This document shows positions 25,371-33,556 of a stretch of 44,422 nt of DNA, one piece after another. Below the pieces are notes generated by a model. It was not told the DNA's origin, ran no database searches, and saw only the letters and a list, made by a program, of their open reading frames with translations. Source of the DNA: Ruminococcaceae bacterium AM07-15 (lineage in GTDB: Bacteria; Bacillota; Clostridia; Oscillospirales; Butyricicoccaceae); assembly GCA_003477405.1 (NCBI GenBank), contig QUDE01000020.1:2501-46922 (forward strand), in the 5' to 3' direction. How positions within the stretch are numbered: the stretch's first letter is position 1; the number at the start of each line of letters is the position of its first letter. A program made the position numbers and the translations under genes.

Positions 25371-25481
25371 GTGTAAGGTTTCAGCCGTCCCTTCTGTTCA
25401 GGCCTGCGGAAGGGACGGAAGAATACCTAAGGAGCAAGATGGAGCTTGCTTCGTTAAATTTTCAAGGAGGAAGATTTTTTT
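25371..25481 (+). promoter_or_regulatory. flagellin mRNA leader with CsrA-binding hairpin
   Basis: Two structures are seen. A 10-bp hairpin CCGTCCCTTC/GAAGGGACGG lies at 25385-25418. A second hairpin, AGCAAG (25433-25438), loop ATGGAG, CTTGCT (25445-25450), presents GGA in its loop, the standard CsrA target shape. The ribosome site AAGGAGG (25464-25470) contains a second GGA, 11 bases before ATG 25482. Two sites, one covering the ribosome site, is the layout known for hag repression by CsrA in B. subtilis. Confidence 0.75.
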
Positions 25482-26999
25482 ATGCGCATTCAACACAACA
25501 TCATGGCGATGAACGCCTATCGGAACTATTCCAACAACACCAGCGCTCTGAGTAAGAACCTGGAGAAGCTGTCTTCCGGCTACAAGATCAACCGGGCCGG
25601 CGATGACGCTGCCGGTCTGGCCATTTCCGAGAAGATGCGTGCCCAGATCACCGGTCTGAGTGTGGCTCAGAAGAATGCCAAGGACGGTATTTCCCTGGTG
25701 CAGACCGCTGAAGGCGCTCTCACCGAAGTCCATGATATGCTCAACCGTATGGTAGAGCTGGCCGACCAGTCCGCCAACGGCACCTATGACGGTACCGACC
25801 GTATTCAGCTGCAGAAAGAAGTGGATGAGCTGAAGAAGGAAATCGACCGCATCGCCGATTCTTCCAACTTCAACGGCATCAATCTGCTGGACGGCAAGCT
25901 GGGCAGCGGCACCACTGGCGTAGCGATTTCGACTACTAGCACTGAGTATACTACTCTGGACATTGAAATCAGTGGCTTGGAGTCTGGTAAGAATGTCACG
26001 ATTGGCACAGCAGCTGCTGCTGGCATCACTGTCGACAATAGTGGCAATCTGACTATCCTGCTCGAGAAGAATAAAACATATACCCAGGATGACATTGATG
26101 AGCTGGTTCGGAATGCAACTCTTCCTGAGTCTGCAAAGAATCTGGAGATCACGCTGAAGCAGAATATTGTCACGGCAGATGTAACTGAAAAGGCTAATTC
26201 TGTGACTGGCTTTACTACTTCTGAGGCTAAATATGCTACAGCTAAGGGCGGTAATGTGACCAATACCGACGGCAAGACTACCAATATTGTGTTTACAGCT
26301 TCGAAAGCCGGTGCACAGGATTTCACTGTTACTGTGACAAACGGAAATAGTGCTGAGGGTGCTGTTACCGCAGCTGATTCCGGAAATGTGACTTTGAATC
26401 TGTCTGCTGACAAGGAGTACACTGCTGCTGATATCAACGCTATGTTGAGCAAGGGCGGTGCTAATGTGACCGTTTCCTTTGAGGGCAAACTGACAGGTGC
26501 TACTATTGAGGGAAGCGGCGGTGCAACTACTGGTGCTACTGGTGGTGTTTGGACTATGAATGGCACAGATGGAACTGCTGGTGCTGGTTTGGCTTCCGGT
26601 GGCGGCCTGACCCTGCAGATCGGCGACACTTCCGACAGCTACAATCAGCTGGAAGTCACCATTAAGGATATGCACATCTCCGCTATGGGCATTAGCAGTA
26701 TTGATATCTCCACCCAGGAAGGCGCCAAAGCTGCCGTGGATGTGATCAAGGAAGCCATTAACTATGTGTCCGATGTGCGCGGTACTCTGGGCGCTACCCA
26801 GAACCGGCTGGATCACACCATCAACAACCTGAGCGTCATGGAAGAGAATATCCAGGACGCCGAGTCCACCATCCGCGACACCGATGTGGCCGACGAGATG
26901 ATGGCTTATACCAAGAACAACATCCTGATCCAGTCCGCTCAGGCTATGCTGGCTCAGGCCAACCAGGTTCCTCAGGGCGTGCTGCAGCTGCTGCAGTAA
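25482..26999 (+). CDS. hag: flagellin
   Basis: 505 residues; filament subunit. The conserved N-terminal coil (about 1-145) includes [39 protein letters not shown] and [20 protein letters not shown]. The C-terminal coil (about 378-505) includes [20 protein letters not shown] and ends [14 protein letters not shown]. The central Thr/Ala/Gly-rich domain (about 146-377) is hypervariable and switches codon style: T-ending codons such as ACT and GCT replace the C-ending codons of the flanks. It also contains an internal repeat about 113 residues apart. Controlled by a SigD-like promoter and a CsrA-type leader. Longer than the ~270-residue B. subtilis Hag because of the insert. Confidence 0.97.
   Translation: MRIQHNIMAMNAYRNYSNNTSALSKNLEKLSSGYKINRAGDDAAGLAISEKMRAQITGLSVAQKNAKDGISLVQTAEGALTEVHDMLNRMVELADQSANGTYDGTDRIQLQKEVDELKKEIDRIADSSNFNGINLLDGKLGSGTTGVAISTTSTEYTTLDIEISGLESGKNVTIGTAAAAGITVDNSGNLTILLEKNKTYTQDDIDELVRNATLPESAKNLEITLKQNIVTADVTEKANSVTGFTTSEAKYATAKGGNVTNTDGKTTNIVFTASKAGAQDFTVTVTNGNSAEGAVTAADSGNVTLNLSADKEYTAADINAMLSKGGANVTVSFEGKLTGATIEGSGGATTGATGGVWTMNGTDGTAGAGLASGGGLTLQIGDTSDSYNQLEVTIKDMHISAMGISSIDISTQEGAKAAVDVIKEAINYVSDVRGTLGATQNRLDHTINNLSVMEENIQDAESTIRDTDVADEMMAYTKNNILIQSAQAMLAQANQVPQGVLQLLQ
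26034..26438 (+). repeat. internal duplication in the flagellin variable domain
   Basis: Residues about 185-206 ([20 protein letters not shown]) and about 298-319 ([20 protein letters not shown]) share the pattern DSGN(L/V)T..L...K.YT..DI. The second copy is 113 residues after the first. This suggests two copies of one surface-exposed module inside the filament protein. Confidence 0.6.
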
Positions 27000-27026
27000 T
27001 TTCCAAAAGAATCTGGAAAATGCACA

Positions 27027-27063
27027 AAAATGCTCCCTCCGCCAAAGGCGGAGGGAGCATTTT
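27027..27063 (+). terminator. bidirectional terminator between flagellin and cheB
   Basis: AAAATGCTCCCTCCGCC (27027-27043), AAA loop, GGCGGAGGGAGCATTTT (27047-27063): a 17-bp perfect stem with A and T ends, usable from both strands. It closes both the flagellin gene and the che operon. Confidence 0.94.
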
Positions 27064-27086
27064 CTTTTATTACTTTTGATAAAAAG

Positions 27087-28148
27087 CTATTTCAAGGTTT
27101 TCAGATGGGTCATCAGCACGCTGGCGATGTTTTCGCAGGAGGCCTGGACGGTGACGGCCCCGATCTCTTTGGCCACGGCAGGCATACCGTAAACCACGCA
27201 GGAATCCTGATCCTGGCCGATGGTGTAAGCCCCCGCCTGGCGCATTTGCAAAAGCCCTGTGGCGCCATCCCGGCCCATGCCGGTCATGATGATGCCCACC
27301 ATGGGGCATTTGACACTGGTGGCCATGGAGGAAAAAAGCACATCCACCGAAGGCCGGTGGCCGCTGACTTTTTCACCGCTCTGGCAGGCCAGAGTGTACC
27401 GGCTGCCCATGCGCACCACCCGGGCCTGATAATCAGCCGGGGCAATGAGAGCCAGGCCGCGATGAATTTCATCGCCATTTACCGCCTCTCGCACTTCCAT
27501 CTGGCACAGACGGTTGAGCCGGTCGGCATACATCTTGGTGAAGCCCACAGGCATATGCTGCACGATTACGATACCCGGGGTATCGGCCGGCAGCCGTTTC
27601 AGCACTTCCAAAGTGGCTTCGGTACCGCCGGTAGAAGCGCCCAGGCCGATGATCACATTGTCCAGCACATGGGACGAAAGGCCACTGCTGGCCACCTGAG
27701 GAGCGGCCGCCGCAGAAGACGGGGCGGGCCGGCGGAGTGTTTCCCGGCGGATCTTGGCACAGGAAGCCACCAGAATCTTGCTGTAAAGAGAGCGGAGGAA
27801 GGAAGAAGTGCTTTCGGTGCCGTCGGGCTTGCGGACGAAGTCCACCGCACCCGCGGCCAGAGCATCAAACACCCGCAGGTTCAATGAGGAGACCAGAATC
27901 ACCGGGATGGGATGCTGGGGGAGAAAACTTTTCAGGAAATCGATCCCATTCATCCCCGGCATTTCCACATCCATGGTCACCACATCAGGGGTCAGTTGAG
28001 CAATTTTGGTTTTGGCGTCCACGGCGTTGATGGCGGTCCCCACCACCTGGATACGGGGATAGCTTTCCAGGCCTTTGGTGATCATATTGCGGGCGACCAG
28101 CGAATCATCCACTACCAGAACGCGGATGGGTTTTTGCTGGGACAACAT
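27087..28148 (-). CDS. cheB: chemotaxis methylesterase / glutamine deamidase CheB
   Basis: 353 residues. Demethylates and deamidates chemoreceptors when phosphorylated by CheA. The N-terminal receiver domain has acidic residues D14/D15, phospho-acceptor D60 in VVTMDVEMPGMNG, and the conserved K in VRKPDG. The C-terminal esterase domain has the catalytic Ser (S172) in GLGASTGGTEA, His in IVQHMP and Asp in GMGRDGATGL. Last gene of the minus-strand che operon, 33 bases after cheR, with AAAGG upstream of ATG. Ends at a bidirectional terminator shared with flagellin. Confidence 0.97.
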   Translation of the reverse strand: MLSQQKPIRVLVVDDSLVARNMITKGLESYPRIQVVGTAINAVDAKTKIAQLTPDVVTMDVEMPGMNGIDFLKSFLPQHPIPVILVSSLNLRVFDALAAGAVDFVRKPDGTESTSSFLRSLYSKILVASCAKIRRETLRRPAPSSAAAAPQVASSGLSSHVLDNVIIGLGASTGGTEATLEVLKRLPADTPGIVIVQHMPVGFTKMYADRLNRLCQMEVREAVNGDEIHRGLALIAPADYQARVVRMGSRYTLACQSGEKVSGHRPSVDVLFSSMATSVKCPMVGIIMTGMGRDGATGLLQMRQAGAYTIGQDQDSCVVYGMPAVAKEIGAVTVQASCENIASVLMTHLKTLK

Positions 28149-28181
28149 AAAAAAGATCCTTTCTTATTCTAGCGGGAACCG

Positions 28182-29009
28182 CTACTTTTTTTGATAAATG
28201 GAGGGGGCCACCAGGCGGAACAGCGGGGTCTGGCCCAGGGATTCCGAGTGGCTGATGAAGAAATAAGAGGTGGGGCCCGGACGCATGGCTTCCCAGAACC
28301 GGCGCACCAACGCATCCCGGGTGGGCTGGTCAAAATAGATCATCACATTCCGGCAGAAAATCACATCAAATTTAATGCGGAAATGGATGGGGTCCATCAA
28401 ATTGAAAGGACGGAAAATCACATTGTTGCGAATGGAGGGAGCCACCTGATACAATCCCGAAGCCCGATCTTTGGTAAAGTACCGGCGCACCCATGTATCG
28501 GGCATGTCGGCGGGCATCTGATAAAGGCCTTTCTGGGCCTTGGCCAGTGCTTGCTGGGAAATATCCGTGGCCAGAATGCGGGTGTCCCACTGGGATGCCT
28601 GGGAGCCGAAAAATTCCTTGAGATAGATGGAAAGGGTGTAAGGCTCCTCACCACTGGAACAACCGGCGCTCCAGATGGAAAGCACTTTGTCCCGCTTGTG
28701 TTTTTCGGCCAGCTCCGGCAGTATTTTGTTTTGGAAATAGGTGAAATGATCGGTTTCCCGAAGGAAATAGGTGTAGTTGGTGGTCAGTTTGTTGAGAATC
28801 AGTTCCAGATCATCCGGGTCCTTGGTGGAAAACAGATGCTCCAGAAAGGGCGCCATTTCGGTATAGCCTCGCTGGCGCAGCGAATGGGACAGACGGCTGG
28901 TGATCAGCGTCTTTTTCTTGCTCAGATCAATGCCGTAGTTTTTTTGAATGAAATCCACCAGCCGGTGGAAGTCTCTGTCGGAAATAGAGATATCATGGAG
29001 AATATCCAA
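28182..29009 (-). CDS. cheR: chemotaxis receptor methyltransferase CheR
   Basis: 275 residues; methylates receptor glutamates using AdoMet. The N-terminal helical domain (about 8-80, DRDFHRLVDFIQKNYGIDLS) is followed by the methyltransferase fold with LSIWSAGCSSGEEPYTLSIY and the conserved IFCRNVMIYFD. The only start that gives a full-length N-terminus is TTG at 29009; there is no nearby in-frame ATG or GTG, and AAAGG lies about 13 bases upstream, so initiation may be weak or coupled to cheW, 29 bases away. Confidence 0.95.
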   Translation of the reverse strand: MDILHDISISDRDFHRLVDFIQKNYGIDLSKKKTLITSRLSHSLRQRGYTEMAPFLEHLFSTKDPDDLELILNKLTTNYTYFLRETDHFTYFQNKILPELAEKHKRDKVLSIWSAGCSSGEEPYTLSIYLKEFFGSQASQWDTRILATDISQQALAKAQKGLYQMPADMPDTWVRRYFTKDRASGLYQVAPSIRNNVIFRPFNLMDPIHFRIKFDVIFCRNVMIYFDQPTRDALVRRFWEAMRPGPTSYFFISHSESLGQTPLFRLVAPSIYQKK

Positions 29010-29038
29010 AACGATCCACGGCCTTTCTATCGATGAGA

Positions 29039-29518
29039 TTAGTAGGATGACCCCAGAAGCTGGGCGCAGTCAAAGGCCAGCATGGTCTGGCCATCGGAGA
29101 GAGAGCACATACCCGATACCAGCTTGCGGCATTCTGAGGAGGGAGAGGGCAGGATTTTCTGCTGGTCCAGATCGATCATACGCTGGACGGTGTCCACCAG
29201 AATGCCCACCATCACTTCGTCGATGTTCAGAATGATGATGCAATCGGCACTATCGGCAGGCTGGCCCAGCAGATTCCGGATGTCCACGATGGGAATGATC
29301 TGTCCCCGCAGGTTGATAATGCCCTTGACATAATCGGGCACCAGGGGAAGGTGAGTGACCGTGTGGTTTGTGATGATCTCCACCACATAATCGGCGACTA
29401 CGCCGAACAAAAGCCCTCCCGATTGGAAAAGCAGATATTTTTGATTGGTCTGCGCAGCGGCAGCGGCATCCGATGTCTCTGAAGCTGCGTTTGAGGAGAA
29501 GATTTCATATTCGTCCAT
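29039..29518 (-). CDS. cheW: chemotaxis coupling protein CheW
   Basis: 159 residues; adaptor that links receptors to CheA. After a ~25-residue polar N-terminus the CheW fold shows QKYLLFQSGGLLFGVVADYV, PLVPDYVKGIINLRGQIIPI, then VDIRNLLG and VGILVDTVQRMIDL, all standard. Start ATG 29518 has AGGAGG nine bases upstream. Lies 20 bases after cheA. Confidence 0.96.
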   Translation of the reverse strand: MDEYEIFSSNAASETSDAAAAAQTNQKYLLFQSGGLLFGVVADYVVEIITNHTVTHLPLVPDYVKGIINLRGQIIPIVDIRNLLGQPADSADCIIILNIDEVMVGILVDTVQRMIDLDQQKILPSPSSECRKLVSGMCSLSDGQTMLAFDCAQLLGSSY

Positions 29519-29538
29519 TGTCCTGTGCCTCCTGTGCC

Positions 29539-31629
29539 TTACTGAATGGGGGTATACAGATTGCCCACATCCAGGATGATGCTGATGTTGCCGTCACCCA
29601 GAATGGTGCATCCGGCGATGCCCCGGCTCTTGATGTTGAAACTGTTGAGATAGCTGGGCAGCGGCTTGACCACTACCTGCTGTTCGCCCAACAGTTCATC
29701 GACGAACAGACAATAGGAAAGCTCTCCCGATTCCAGCCAGATGAGGATGCCGTCTTCCACATTTTCGCGGCCTTCGGGAATCTGATACAGATCCCGCATG
29801 CGCACCACCGGATAGAACTGGCCCATGCGCTTGAACAACTCGCCGCCGGAGGCGTCCTGGATCAGGTCGCTGGGCTGGATCTTGAAGGACTGGCGGATGT
29901 TGTGGATGGGGATGGTAAAGACGGAATTGCCCACCGAGACCTCCATACCGTCCATGATGGCCATGGTCAGGGGGATCTTCAATGTGGTGGTCATGCCCTG
30001 GCCGGGCTCACTGGTGATGGACACCGTGCCGCCCACATCTTCCACATTCTTCTTTACCACATCCATGCCTACGCCGCGGCCGGAGAACTCGGTGACTTCG
30101 GTGTTGGTGGAAAAGCCCGGGGCCAGAAGGAAATTGAGGATGTCCCGGTGGGAATAGTCCACTCCGGGAACAGCCAGCCCCTGGCGGATGGCCTTGTTCA
30201 GAACGGCGTCGTAGTTGACGCCCTGGCCGTCGTCCTGGATCTCGATGATGACCTCGCTGCCGGTGTGACGGGCCGACAGAATGATCTGTCCCACCGGGTC
30301 TTTGCCGGCGTCGATCCGCTCCTGGGCAGTGTCTTCGATGCCGTGGTCCATGGAGTTGCGCACAATGTGCATGATGGGATCGCCGATGCTGTCCACGATG
30401 GTTTTATCCACTTCGGTGTCTTCGCCGATCAGGGTAAGGCGGGCCTGTTTGCCCAGCTTTTTGCACATATCCCGCACAATGCGGTTCATCTTCTGGAAAG
30501 TGGCCGACACCGGCACCATCCGCAGAGACATGGACACATCCTGCAGCTCGTCGGTGAGCTTGCGCAGCTGACGGGCGGATTTGGTGAAGGAATCCAGACG
30601 CAGTCCCTTCAGATCAGGAGAAGCGGTGACCATGGATTCGGTGATGACGATTTCACCCACCACAGCGGCCAGGGTGTCCAGCTTGCTCAGGTTGACGCTG
30701 ATCAGGCTCTCTTTGTGGTGGACGGTGTTTTCTGCTTTGGAAGCGGAGGGGGCCGCAGGGGCCGGAGCCGGGGAAGCGGCCTTGACAGGCTCCGGCTGGG
30801 GTTCCGGCTGAGCAGGGGGCGCGCTTTGCACAGCGGCTTCCGGCTGGGGAGCCGGTTCCGGGGACGGCTGAGGCTCGGCCTCTGTTTCCGGGGACTCATC
30901 GATCACCTGATAGGTGCGCACAAAGCCCATATCGGTGACCACATGGATGGCATTGTCCCGGTCGCTGGCCTTGGCAAAGGACAGGCGGAAGCCGGATTCG
31001 ATGATCTGGGCGGCGGTGGAGGCATCATGCTCCACATCGGCGGGATAATAAGAAAACTCCTCTTCGGCGCAGATGTCCTTGATGGAGGTCACCAGCATGA
31101 AGGCCCGCAGGTTTTCCATGCCGCAGCCTTCGTCAAAGAAGATCTGGAGCACATAGGGGAAGGCGCCGGAAGCGGAAGGCGCAGCCGACGATGCATCGGC
31201 CTGGGCCTCATCCCCTCCGCCTTGAATTTGTGTGATAAAGCTATTAATTTTTTGTAAAAGGGTGTCGATATCATCTGTAAGGGACTGCCCGTTTTCAATA
31301 TGGTCGATCTCCTGACGGAAAAAGTCGATGGTCTGAAAAAGAAGATCGAACAGATTCGGACGGAGCGATTCCGGTACAATGGCGATGGACTGTTCCCGGA
31401 TAATGGCGAAAAGATCTTCCGCCCGATGCGCAATGGTCATGAGGGAATTGTATTCCATCATGGCCGAAGAACCCTTGATGGTGTGCATGATGCGGAAGAT
31501 GGAATTGATGTCGTCGTCAGAGAAGGTGTCTTGCTGTTCAGCGGCCAGCACGATGCTGTCCAGCTGCTCCAGAAGGCCGTTGGTTTCAAAAAGGTATGCA
31601 TCCAAGATGCTGTCGTTGCCCGTACTCAT
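29539..31629 (-). CDS. cheA: chemotaxis histidine kinase CheA
   Basis: 696 residues; kinase core of the chemotaxis array. Domains in order: HPt/P1 with phospho-His H49 in IMHTIKGSSAM; a P2-type CheY/CheB-docking domain at about 155-245; a Pro/Ala/Glu-rich linker to about 310; the P3 dimerisation helices (LSKLDTLAAVVGEIVITESM); the P4 ATPase domain with HIVRNSMDHGIE, DDGQGVNYD and GRGVGMDVVKKNVEDVGG; and the P5 CheW-like domain to the end. ATG 31629 is preferred over 31653: AAGGAAGGG lies just upstream, and the SigD-like promoter at 31669-31694 would leave almost no leader for the earlier codon. First gene of cheA-cheW-cheR-cheB; no cheY in the window. Confidence 0.96.
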   Translation of the reverse strand: MSTGNDSILDAYLFETNGLLEQLDSIVLAAEQQDTFSDDDINSIFRIMHTIKGSSAMMEYNSLMTIAHRAEDLFAIIREQSIAIVPESLRPNLFDLLFQTIDFFRQEIDHIENGQSLTDDIDTLLQKINSFITQIQGGGDEAQADASSAAPSASGAFPYVLQIFFDEGCGMENLRAFMLVTSIKDICAEEEFSYYPADVEHDASTAAQIIESGFRLSFAKASDRDNAIHVVTDMGFVRTYQVIDESPETEAEPQPSPEPAPQPEAAVQSAPPAQPEPQPEPVKAASPAPAPAAPSASKAENTVHHKESLISVNLSKLDTLAAVVGEIVITESMVTASPDLKGLRLDSFTKSARQLRKLTDELQDVSMSLRMVPVSATFQKMNRIVRDMCKKLGKQARLTLIGEDTEVDKTIVDSIGDPIMHIVRNSMDHGIEDTAQERIDAGKDPVGQIILSARHTGSEVIIEIQDDGQGVNYDAVLNKAIRQGLAVPGVDYSHRDILNFLLAPGFSTNTEVTEFSGRGVGMDVVKKNVEDVGGTVSITSEPGQGMTTTLKIPLTMAIMDGMEVSVGNSVFTIPIHNIRQSFKIQPSDLIQDASGGELFKRMGQFYPVVRMRDLYQIPEGRENVEDGILIWLESGELSYCLFVDELLGEQQVVVKPLPSYLNSFNIKSRGIAGCTILGDGNISIILDVGNLYTPIQ

Positions 31630-31668
31630 ATGCAGAACCCTTCCTTTTTTCATATTACTTCTGATTTT

Positions 31669-31694
31669 TTATCGGCAGGATTTTCAAAAGATTA
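31669..31694 (-). promoter_or_regulatory. SigD-like promoter of the che operon
   Basis: Minus strand: TAAT (31691-31694), 14 bases, GCCGATAA (31669-31676), seven of eight to the SigD -10 consensus. The expected start of transcription near 31661 lies about 30 bases before the cheA start chosen here. Confidence 0.72.
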
Positions 31695-31745
31695 AGAGCA
31701 TACAGATAGAAAATGTCATTTCCATCCTGAAAAATTGCAGACGGC

Positions 31746-31761
31746 TTGGGGCGCGCCCCAA
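31746..31761. repeat. perfect 16-base palindrome upstream of the FliK-like gene
   Basis: TTGGGGCGCGCCCCAA reads the same on both strands. It lies about 10 bases before the ribosome site of the gene at 31780, in the divergent cheA / FliK-like region. It could be an operator or a hairpin in the leader; no T-run follows, so it is not a terminator. Confidence 0.6.
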
Positions 31762-31779
31762 AAGAAAAGGTGATAGATT

Positions 31780-33228
31780 ATGGCGAATTTGATGGGGGTC
31801 ACAAATCCGGTACCCAATTATGACGGGCCAAACAACAACCGGACCGTACCCACCACCGTCAAGCCCAACGATACACAGATCCAAAATATTCCCGACCCTA
31901 CCCGAGTGGGCAGGCCGGATGCCAGAACCGACCAAAGCGGCGCCGATGATGCGCTGCAGTCCACGGCCCTGCGGTATGACTCCAATCTCCAGGTCTTTTT
32001 GCAGAATCTGCGGGAGGCTCCCGATCTGGGAGCGGAGATCCTCAAGGCGGTCACTTGGCTGCGGGGGCTGGCGATGACGCCTGGCCTTCAGACAGGGTTG
32101 GCAGAGGAAATCTCTGAATTTCTCAAGCTGTTCCGCATGGACGGAGAGAGCTTCCGGCAGTTTTTTCTCACCCAAATGGAATCGGGCAACCGGTTTTCCG
32201 GCCCGTTGCTCTCTTTGCTGCGCCAGGCATATCAGACCATCCCCAGCGAAGGGGTGCGGCAGGATATCCTGGGCTTTCTCAAGCGGTACAGCGATTTTTC
32301 GTCCACCGACCACATCGGCCGTACCATGATGCAGATTCTGAAGCAGCTCCCCGATTATCTGCCCAAAAGCTGGCATGACCGGCTGCTGGACATGACGGCC
32401 CGGCTGGAAAACGGCCTGGAAGCGGGTACCCGGGGCGAAAATCTGAAGCTGCTCCAAGGGGAGATCGTGCCCTACCTGGGAAACTATGTGGAGCGTACCC
32501 ACGATCTGGGAACGGCCCGTTCCCTGCTGCGGCTGCTGGTCCTCAACATCACCCGGTATGAAAATGGGGGAGAGGAAGGCCTGCTTTCTGCATTCCGCCA
32601 GCTGAGCGGTTATGGGGATGTGCTGGAGGGGCTCAACCGGCTGGACGATGCGTCCCTGCTGAAACTGCTGCGGGAAAACCCCTTTACCCAGGCCTCTCAG
32701 CAGGATGTGTTCTCCGAGCGCCTGGCCAGCCTGGCTCAGTACGCCCTGCGGGGGGAATGCGGCAGCCAGGTTCAGGAGGCCTTCCAGGAAATCATCCGGG
32801 CCATTCTGATCAACGAGAGCGTGTATATGCCCCTGCGCCATGGGCTTTTGCCCATGGAATGGGACGGGAAGATGTCCTATGGGGAGTTTTGGGTGGATCC
32901 GGATGCCCAGGATGAGCAAAAAGGATCGGAAGCCGGAAAAAATCAGGAGGGGAAGATCCAGTTCCTCTTCAAGATGGATATCCAGAACCTGGGCTTTTTG
33001 GAGATGGCCCTGGGAGCGATCGACAGTCAGGTGGACCTTTCAGTCTATGGGCCGGAGACCATGTCCCGTCACGGCGAAGTGATCGCCCAGGATATACGGG
33101 AGATTCTGAAGAGCCATGGCCTGGATGGGAAGAGCATCCGGGTGATCAAGGAGGAGAAGCCTCTGGCCATCACCGATGTGTTCCCCCACCTGTTTGAAGG
33201 GAAGAGGAGCGTAAATGTCAAAATCTAG
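31780..33228 (+). CDS. FliK-like flagellar protein (YlqG-type), putative
   Basis: 482 residues, weakly recognised. Residues about 1-60 are Asn/Pro/Thr-rich and look disordered; about 60-360 are helical. The last ~90 residues (FLFKMDIQNLGFLEMALGAI, then a helix with GEVIAQDIREILKSHGL) match the general shape of the FliK/hook-length-control C-terminal domain, where an LG turn precedes a beta sheet and a helix. It overlaps by 14 bases a stand-alone FlhB C-terminal domain, the same pairing as B. subtilis ylqG-ylqH, which strengthens the call. An interaction with the export switch is inference. AAAGGTGAT lies seven bases before ATG. No clear promoter is visible on this strand. Confidence 0.6.
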   Translation: MANLMGVTNPVPNYDGPNNNRTVPTTVKPNDTQIQNIPDPTRVGRPDARTDQSGADDALQSTALRYDSNLQVFLQNLREAPDLGAEILKAVTWLRGLAMTPGLQTGLAEEISEFLKLFRMDGESFRQFFLTQMESGNRFSGPLLSLLRQAYQTIPSEGVRQDILGFLKRYSDFSSTDHIGRTMMQILKQLPDYLPKSWHDRLLDMTARLENGLEAGTRGENLKLLQGEIVPYLGNYVERTHDLGTARSLLRLLVLNITRYENGGEEGLLSAFRQLSGYGDVLEGLNRLDDASLLKLLRENPFTQASQQDVFSERLASLAQYALRGECGSQVQEAFQEIIRAILINESVYMPLRHGLLPMEWDGKMSYGEFWVDPDAQDEQKGSEAGKNQEGKIQFLFKMDIQNLGFLEMALGAIDSQVDLSVYGPETMSRHGEVIAQDIREILKSHGLDGKSIRVIKEEKPLAITDVFPHLFEGKRSVNVKI

Positions 33229-33556
33229 CGAACAGAGCCCCCGGCGGGCTGTGGCTCTCCAGTATGGCCCGGGCCAGAGCGCACCGGTGATCGTGGCGTC
33301 GGGCATGGGCAATATGGCGGAGAAGATCGTGGAAGTGGCCACCGACAGCGGCGTGCCCGTTTACGAGGACAATTCTCTGGCCACAGTGCTTTCCCAGATG
33401 GAGCTGGGGCGTGAAATTCCAGAGGAATTGTACGAAGCCATCGTGGAAATATATGTGTATTTTCTGAATTTTGACCCGGATGACCCGGAGAAGTTCCGTC
33501 GGCAGCGGGCCCAGCGGCTGGAACAGAAGAAGGAGGAGAAAAGCAGTGATGCATAA
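33215..33556 (+). CDS. stand-alone FlhB C-terminal domain protein (YlqH-type)
   Basis: 113 residues. Matches the cytoplasmic domain of the flagellar export switch FlhB from just after the autocleavage site: RRAVALQYGPGQSAPVIVAS, then AEKIVEVATDSGVPVYED and LGREIPEELYEAIVEIYVYF. The NPTH cleavage motif and all membrane helices of full FlhB are missing, so it is a separate small homologue and not a fragment. Such proteins (B. subtilis YlqH) are thought to substitute for or modulate the FlhB C-domain in substrate switching. GAGGAG precedes ATG 33215. Overlaps both neighbours, so it is translated with the FliK-like and PilZ proteins. Confidence 0.85.
   Translation: MSKSSEQSPRRAVALQYGPGQSAPVIVASGMGNMAEKIVEVATDSGVPVYEDNSLATVLSQMELGREIPEELYEAIVEIYVYFLNFDPDDPEKFRRQRAQRLEQKKEEKSSDA

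Noticed and set aside
33215..33556. Decayed fragment (pseudogene) of flhB
   Set aside because: It has its own ribosome site, overlaps neighbours cleanly, keeps an intact domain and matches the known stand-alone YlqH type.
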